This document shows, one piece after another, positions 59,091 to 64,000 of a DNA stretch of 64,000 nucleotides (positions are counted from its first letter, which is position 1; the number at the start of each line of letters is the position of its first letter). This DNA comes from Anthostomella pinea (taxonomy: Eukaryota > Ascomycota > Sordariomycetes > Xylariales > Xylariaceae). The stretch covers positions 2,790,001 through 2,854,000 of the forward strand of contig CAUWAG010000006.1 in the NCBI GenBank assembly GCA_963556695.1, read 5' to 3'. The notes under the pieces were generated by a model. It was not told the origin of the DNA. It saw only the letters and a list, made by a program, of their open reading frames with translations, and did not search any database. Both the position numbers and the translations under genes were made by a program.

Positions 59091-60205
59091 ATGGACATAA
59101 CCACCGCGATCGCATCGTTCTTCCTCATCCGCGTCCTGTGGCACGCGCTTTGCTTCCTCATTCTCTACGAATTGCTCCGCTGGATCCCGCTCGGCCTCCC
59201 CTTCGGCATCCTCAGACGACCGTCCAAGCTCCGCACCTACCTTCAGACCTGAGATGGCCATCGTGCGTGGGCGCTGATCACCGGCGCCAGTGATGGGATC
59301 GGCAAGGGCTCCGCAGACAAGCTCGCTTACCACGGCTTCAATATCGTACTCTGCGGCCGAGATCCGCAGAAAGTATCGCAGGTTCGTCGAGAACTTGAGC
59401 GGAAGTATCCGAACAATGAATTTCGCACCATCAGTCAGTAGCACTACTCTATTGTTTGCCTATGTATCGGGAACCGAGTTACCTCTCAACGAGAGCTACC
59501 CCTGGTCTACGGCTCAAGCCTCCTGACTGTCCACCTACACGCCATGAGAAGATATATGCTGATTATAGACATTGCAGTCATGAATCACGAGCTCTACATC
59601 GAAGAAAACGCAGCCTCGTTCCCGGAAGTCGAGGCCACCGTCAGCGACCTGAACCTCAAGATCCTGATCAACTGCGACGGACGCAACGTGACTAAGACGT
59701 ACCGTACCATCGACCAGTACTCTCCCAAGGAGCTGGCCGACAGCATCACGCTCCTCGCCATCTACCGACGCTCATGACCTCGGTCCTTCTCGAGCAGCTC
59801 GAGAAGAGCGGACCGAGTCTAATCCTCGATATCGGATCCCTGGCCGACACCGGCATGCCTCTATTGCCCAGTTTTCCTACCTTCAGTCCGTCCAAGGCGT
59901 TCCTGATGAGCTCGTCGATGGAGCTGGCGCGGGAGATGAAGGTCACGGGCCGCGGAATAGAGGTAATCGGTCTTCGGGCGGGAGGGGTGGCGGGCACAGG
60001 CATGAACCGGGGAAAGGAGGGTTTCTTTCGACCGGGCGTGGACAAGTTCGTGGAGGCGGCGCTCGCGCGCGTTGGCTGTGGAAGGATGGTCGTGATTCCC
60101 TACTGGCCGCATGCGGTCATGGCGTGGTGGCGCACGCTGCTGCCTGAGTTCGTCAGGGAGTTCATCTATGCTGATGCTGTGCAACACCGGTATAGACAGC
60201 AGTGA
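59091..60205 (+). pseudogene. Decayed short-chain dehydrogenase (17-beta-HSD12/ketoacyl-reductase type)
   Basis: From ATG 59091 an N-terminal membrane segment (FLIRVLWHALCFLILYELL) leads into the cofactor site ALITGASDGIGKG at about 59264, GRDP, then after an apparent intron (about 59431-59578) LNLKILIN, YSPKELADSIT, LILDIGSLAD with the catalytic Ser, a SPSKAF motif, and a C-terminal PYWPHAVMAWW stretch. This order is that of microsomal SDRs that reduce 3-oxoacyl-CoA or steroids. Three faults: TGA at 59250-59252 inside the first exon; one base lost near 59769 that shifts the frame; and the active-site Tyr of the YxxxK motif is Phe (TFSPSKAF). The gene is therefore dead twice over. It lies 3 kb downstream of the MFS gene, as an eroded member of the metabolic block. 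Confidence 0.8.
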
Positions 60206-61390
60206 CCACCTCATGGCAACGTAGTAGCAGTGGTTGGGTGAGTGGTGTAGGGAGATTACTGCATGAAGGTTGTCGCGCCTGGGACCTGGATAGACTGCGT
60301 TTCGCTCTATGATAGTTGATCGATGAGCATAGGCTTCGTATCACATGGGTCCAGAGGAAACAGTGAGTTGGCGACGCCTGGAGAGGGAGAAATACAGGGC
60401 TTTGCAGTGCCCATGATTTTGGAGCGCGTGTCCTGAAGCAGCTCGGATGCTATTTGGTCTGTGGGTGCAGCTCACGCTACCTCAGGGCAGGTGCCCCTTT
60501 CCATGGATCTCGATCCCACTCCTCGACGACCCTGATTCCCGCTACGTTCTTTGATGCTGCAGTTCGCGAGATAGCTAGAATATCAACGACACAAGGCGGA
60601 ATAATCATACTTAAAGACGGAGAATACCACGTGGAATGTTGGACGAGCTCCCATGTATCAGAGGTTCCATGCGAGGAAGGTACGTACCTTGCATCGCATG
60701 AAAGGGCCCAGGAATCATGAGGCAGGCACGAACGAGATGAAGGTCGCCTCAAAGGAAGCAAGTACAGATCGATGGTTCTCATGCATAATCTTTCTTTAAA
60801 TTCTGCACGCACCTGCAGTAAACAAACACAGCGCTACCAACTAATATCCAATATTTCCCGGCAGAAAGAATATAAGCCCTTTTGAAAGTCCAGTCAGAAT
60901 ACATGATCACACATCCCAGGGGTTGAAGGACGTATCTAATTTCTCCCTGAGGCATGTAGCCCAATGCCTTGCCCTTGACTGCAGACACAGCACCAATTGG
61001 TTCCAGGCCTGTGTTGCTTTGGCAGTACCGTCACGTCTGCCGCAACAAAAAAGGCACCACTCCCAAACCCACCACGTTGGTTGTCGATCTTGATCACAAC
61101 ATTCAACGCCGAGACTCGTCAAGCTGCTCGGCGATTCTTCTTTCGACCATCATCGAGTGTTCATCTGCTCGAACTTCTCTTGACATCGACAAAGGTAAGC
61201 AGTGCACTCCTTGCTGATCGCCGTTGGTGCCTTGGCCTTCTAATCAGGTACTTGCAGCAGATCGAGCAGTCGCTGCCTCTTTCCCTCATCACCCAGGCGA
61301 CACCTCAACGCCTCAACACCTGTCGCCAGGCACACCCCGTTGCATGCTGCACACAACCTTTATTTATTCCAGACCCGGTGGGAGAATCCA

Positions 61391-61428
<38 letters not shown>

Positions 61429-61904
61429 ACCAACATCCTTTCACACTCAAGTTCAAGTCTTGAACCTCGAGCACATATCCCTCCACCAAGGGACTGCCTA
61501 CCTTCAACCTGCACAGCCTCATTATTCGAGGTCCTACAACCAGCAAGACCTCGTCTGGGTTGAAACATCGATCGAGAAACCATACACCCACAGTGAGTTA
61601 TCCTGCTTTTCTTGACCTCTTCTCAAAACCTCAATCCCACCCCACGCGATGCACCACAGCAAATCTGCACATACACTCACTTTGCCTGCATTGCCCATGC
61701 ATATCTGCTGCGTACCTTACCTACCTCCTTCCTTGCCTGTACTACAGTGTTGCTTGCGTCAAACACCGCGAGACCACCCAACAAGAACTACCAGCATACG
61801 CTAATTCAATTCAACTTCAATCCGCGTGTCAATACATGCGATGTGTTGCTAACAACGGTTTGCCGACCTGTAGCTTCCCTGCTCGGCGACCTTCCACATT
61901 GAAG
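60206..61904. other. Upstream region and leader of the right-edge gene
   Basis: No gene is supported. The last 900 bp are C/T-rich with typical fungal leader composition and contain the poly(C) tract at 61392-61438. The frame of the right-edge gene is open from 61560, but residues before 61905 look non-coding (biased, Cys/His/Pro-rich). Confidence 0.5.
61392..61438 (+). repeat. 47-bp uninterrupted poly(C) tract
   Basis: A run of 47 C residues, read directly. It creates spurious poly-Pro and poly-Gly open frames. It lies 467 bp upstream of ATG 61905, in the probable promoter or leader. Confidence 0.9.
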
Positions 61905-64000
61905 ATGTCTGCCACGCACTCCGAAGAACCTACTCGGGCTTCGTCGCGACGGCCACTTGCAGCCACAGCGCGCGAATTTGCCCCTGCTCCAACAATCACG
62001 GTCGCCAATGAAGTTCTCGACGCGACCTTTGTCACCCAAGCCCTTCCCGACATTCATCCCGACTCCGGAATTGTTGGTCTCTGTGCCGTTCCCTCTGACC
62101 GAGCGGGTATGGAAGACATGGGTTGGCACATTGCGGACTTCCTCGCTTTCAGGACCCTTCTCAATGGCAAAAACCACCCCAAAGCCCAAACTTGGTTATC
62201 CCAGTCCGACATTGCTGGTCTTGTCCGAGAGCATCCTGAACGCTACGTCCATGGCAAGGACCGTCGAGTTGTTGGACCCGCCTCCGAGACGGCAACCATC
62301 AAGCAGAAGAATGGTGACGTTGATCGCGAGGACAACACCCGTGTTGTGTCTTCCATCGAGCAGCTAAAGGCGGCCTTCCTTGCTGCCATTCGCGAGAAAG
62401 CTGCCATTGTGAAGAAGCACAAGTACCCCCTCGTGATCATTGTTTGCGGACTTACTTCGCTCGAGCAAGACATTTTCTTCGAGAAGTCCTCAACTGACGA
62501 TACCGAGACCGGGCCCGAGAACGACGATGGACAAGAAAATGGCGCAGAACAGGACATAAAGTCTGAACGGGGCTCCTTGACTGGACAAGGCGGTCAAGGT
62601 GGCCACGACGTCGAGGCTGCTACTCGCTGCACAAACAGTGAGATTCGCAACGAGGCTGGCGAAGACATTGAGGCCATTCTCATTACCCCGGCCTTATTTT
62701 CTGCTGGATGGCAAGTCAATGCATCGTTCTGCAGATCACCAGCCACTGCAACGCATGCTGATCGAACCGACTTTCTCGCAAGACAATTCGGCGGTATCTT
62801 TGCCAAAGTCCTCGTCGAGCAGTTCTTGGGCTGGAAGTGTCCAATGCTGGACGCGGAGAAGGTTGACCAAGCTGACGAGGGCTTTCCGGGCCCAGCGAAG
62901 CCATCTGAAGAAGTGAGGACCCGGATCGACAACCTCAAGACCAAGGTACAGTCCTACCTTGTGGGAAGGTTCAGCACCCACCACCAAGACCACTCTTTCT
63001 CGTTCGATATTGAGAAGGACGACTGGGCCATGCTCATCGGGGAACGCAAGCACGCCTCGCTCGACACCATCAAGGAGAGATGGGAGAAGGTCGAGAGTCT
63101 TGGAGCTACCCAGTCTAATCAGGACAATCTTGCCTTCTTGGGGACTGCATTCGGCGGTACTAGATCGTCCCAGCTGAACCACATCAAGCACCTCATCAAA
63201 GAGTCCTTCGAAGCGTGGCCCGGCTACTGGGCTACTGGCTTTGGTCAGAATGCCAAGAGGATCTTCGAAAAGTTCATGAACACGGTGGCGCCCGAAATTC
63301 TGGATTGCCATGAGATCTTCAATGTCCTGGAGCATCGCGCAACTACCTCGGTGCTCGCCGATATGATCGTCCAGTACTTGAATCTCCATAAGCCTAACGA
63401 AGATCGCTGCAGAGACTGGAACTTTCTGCGCTGGAAAGACGTCACTTCTTCGGCGGACCAGTACTTCTTGCTTGGTTTGTTCCAGGGAATCGTATCCAAC
63501 ATTCCCGGTCCCAACGTGCCTCCTGGCATTAACCCAAACCACCTGAGCAAGATTCAGCGTCGCCTAGAGAGCTACGCGAACTACGTTTGCGCCTCCCTGT
63601 GTCTTCGATACCTTGGTGATGTCAAGGGTGCGAACACGGCAGTGAAGCTTATCAAAGAGCGTAAGTTCTCTCACTTCCACACTGATTGGTTGGTGATTTG
63701 CTAACTTGCTGCAGTACTTGATGGCGTCAGACTGCGGCAAGCCGAGCTGCTGGTCATGGACTCGGAGCTTCGTGATACGTGCTCGGCTTGGCTCAATGCC
63801 ATCGACATGCCAATCCGAGGGCTGGATGATACCAAGGCATCTGCTGGGGATGTGCAGGGGATTGCGGCTCCCGAGAAGGCTTATGCGCCCGACGATGAAG
63901 ATGGCGATTATATTGTCAGCCGAGAAGATCATCCTGCTAACTCATCGGCGCCATTGTTCGACTTGTACGGATCTGCTGCCTCGCCTGCCTCGCCTGTCCC
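61905..64000 (+). CDS. Large unrecognised fungal protein, cut by the right edge
   Basis: Exon 1 runs 61905-63660; after a 54-bp intron exon 2 starts at 63715 and stays open to the edge, giving at least 680 residues. ATG 61905 was chosen because the sequence before it is leader-like. The N-terminal 170 residues hold a pattern I associate with a large fungal family of unnamed proteins: GMEDMGWHIADFLAFRTLLNG, QTWLS, ERYVHG, RRVVG and PLVIIVCGLTS. In relatives, as I recall, a GHG motif follows the last strand, which would suit a hydrolase-like fold; here it is GLTS. An acidic insert (about 205-245) and helical segments follow (WAMLIGERKHASLDTIKERW, ESFEAWPGYWATGFG). No signal peptide or membrane helix is seen. 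Function unknown. Confidence 0.75.

Noticed and set aside
61224..61591. Poly-Pro and poly-Gly proteins
   Set aside because: Created solely by the poly(C) tract; no other coding signal.
1..64000. Starship captain (tyrosine recombinase), CRISPR array, rRNA and tRNA genes
   Set aside because: Looked for and not seen by eye; a dedicated search would be needed to exclude degraded or small examples.

Overview
The window looks like nuclear DNA of a filamentous ascomycete (Pezizomycotina). The evidence is short GT-AG introns (about 50-90 bp), a Zn2Cys6 regulator, a fungal P450, a DHA2-type MFS transporter, Fot1/pogo-type DNA transposons and AT-rich tracts of the kind left by repeat-induced point mutation (RIP). 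No prokaryotic gene organisation is present. The species cannot be named from the sequence alone.

Layout. 1-11.2 kb is accessory, transposon-rich DNA. It holds a broken copy (800-2771) and a 5'-truncated copy (7843-8244) of an uncharacterised multi-domain family. It also holds a RIP-altered Fot1-like element (3298-5137), AT-rich tracts (5138-7790) carrying a younger 506-bp inverted-repeat element (6484-6989), and a non-AT-rich but broken pogo/Fot1 element with C/G-rich termini (9231-11165). A four-exon secreted Thr/Ser-rich protein follows (13173-14933). From 14.9 to 32.1 kb there is a 17-kb stretch of normal base composition in which no gene can be supported. It ends at a four-exon gene with two DUF8032-like domains that resembles the fungal RfeG regulator (32083-34898).

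From 38.6 to 60.2 kb there is a metabolic, transport and secretion block: Zn2Cys6 factor (38606-40956), secreted protein with a GC-AG intron (41447-42393), FAD monooxygenase lacking its middle (43646-44515), intact P450 (44613-46311), a third, broken copy of the uncharacterised family (47832-49339), a CAX-type cation/H+ exchanger with a frameshift at a 7-bp repeat (49599-51077), a small secreted protein (51754-52417), an intact DHA2-type MFS transporter (54005-56041), an unrecognised 247-aa gene (57549-58414) and a decayed short-chain dehydrogenase (59091-60205). A 47-bp poly(C) tract lies upstream of a large unrecognised gene that runs off the right edge (61905-64000).

How the genes may work together (inference). 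Regulator, FAD monooxygenase, P450, MFS exporter and SDR look like tailoring, regulatory and export parts of a secondary-metabolite or detoxification locus. No backbone synthase is in the window, and three enzyme or transport genes are damaged, so the block looks eroded. The most distinctive item is the three-copy uncharacterised family: all copies are damaged, two carry TGG-to-TAG changes in the CpA-to-TpA context typical of RIP, and none matches a domain I can name.
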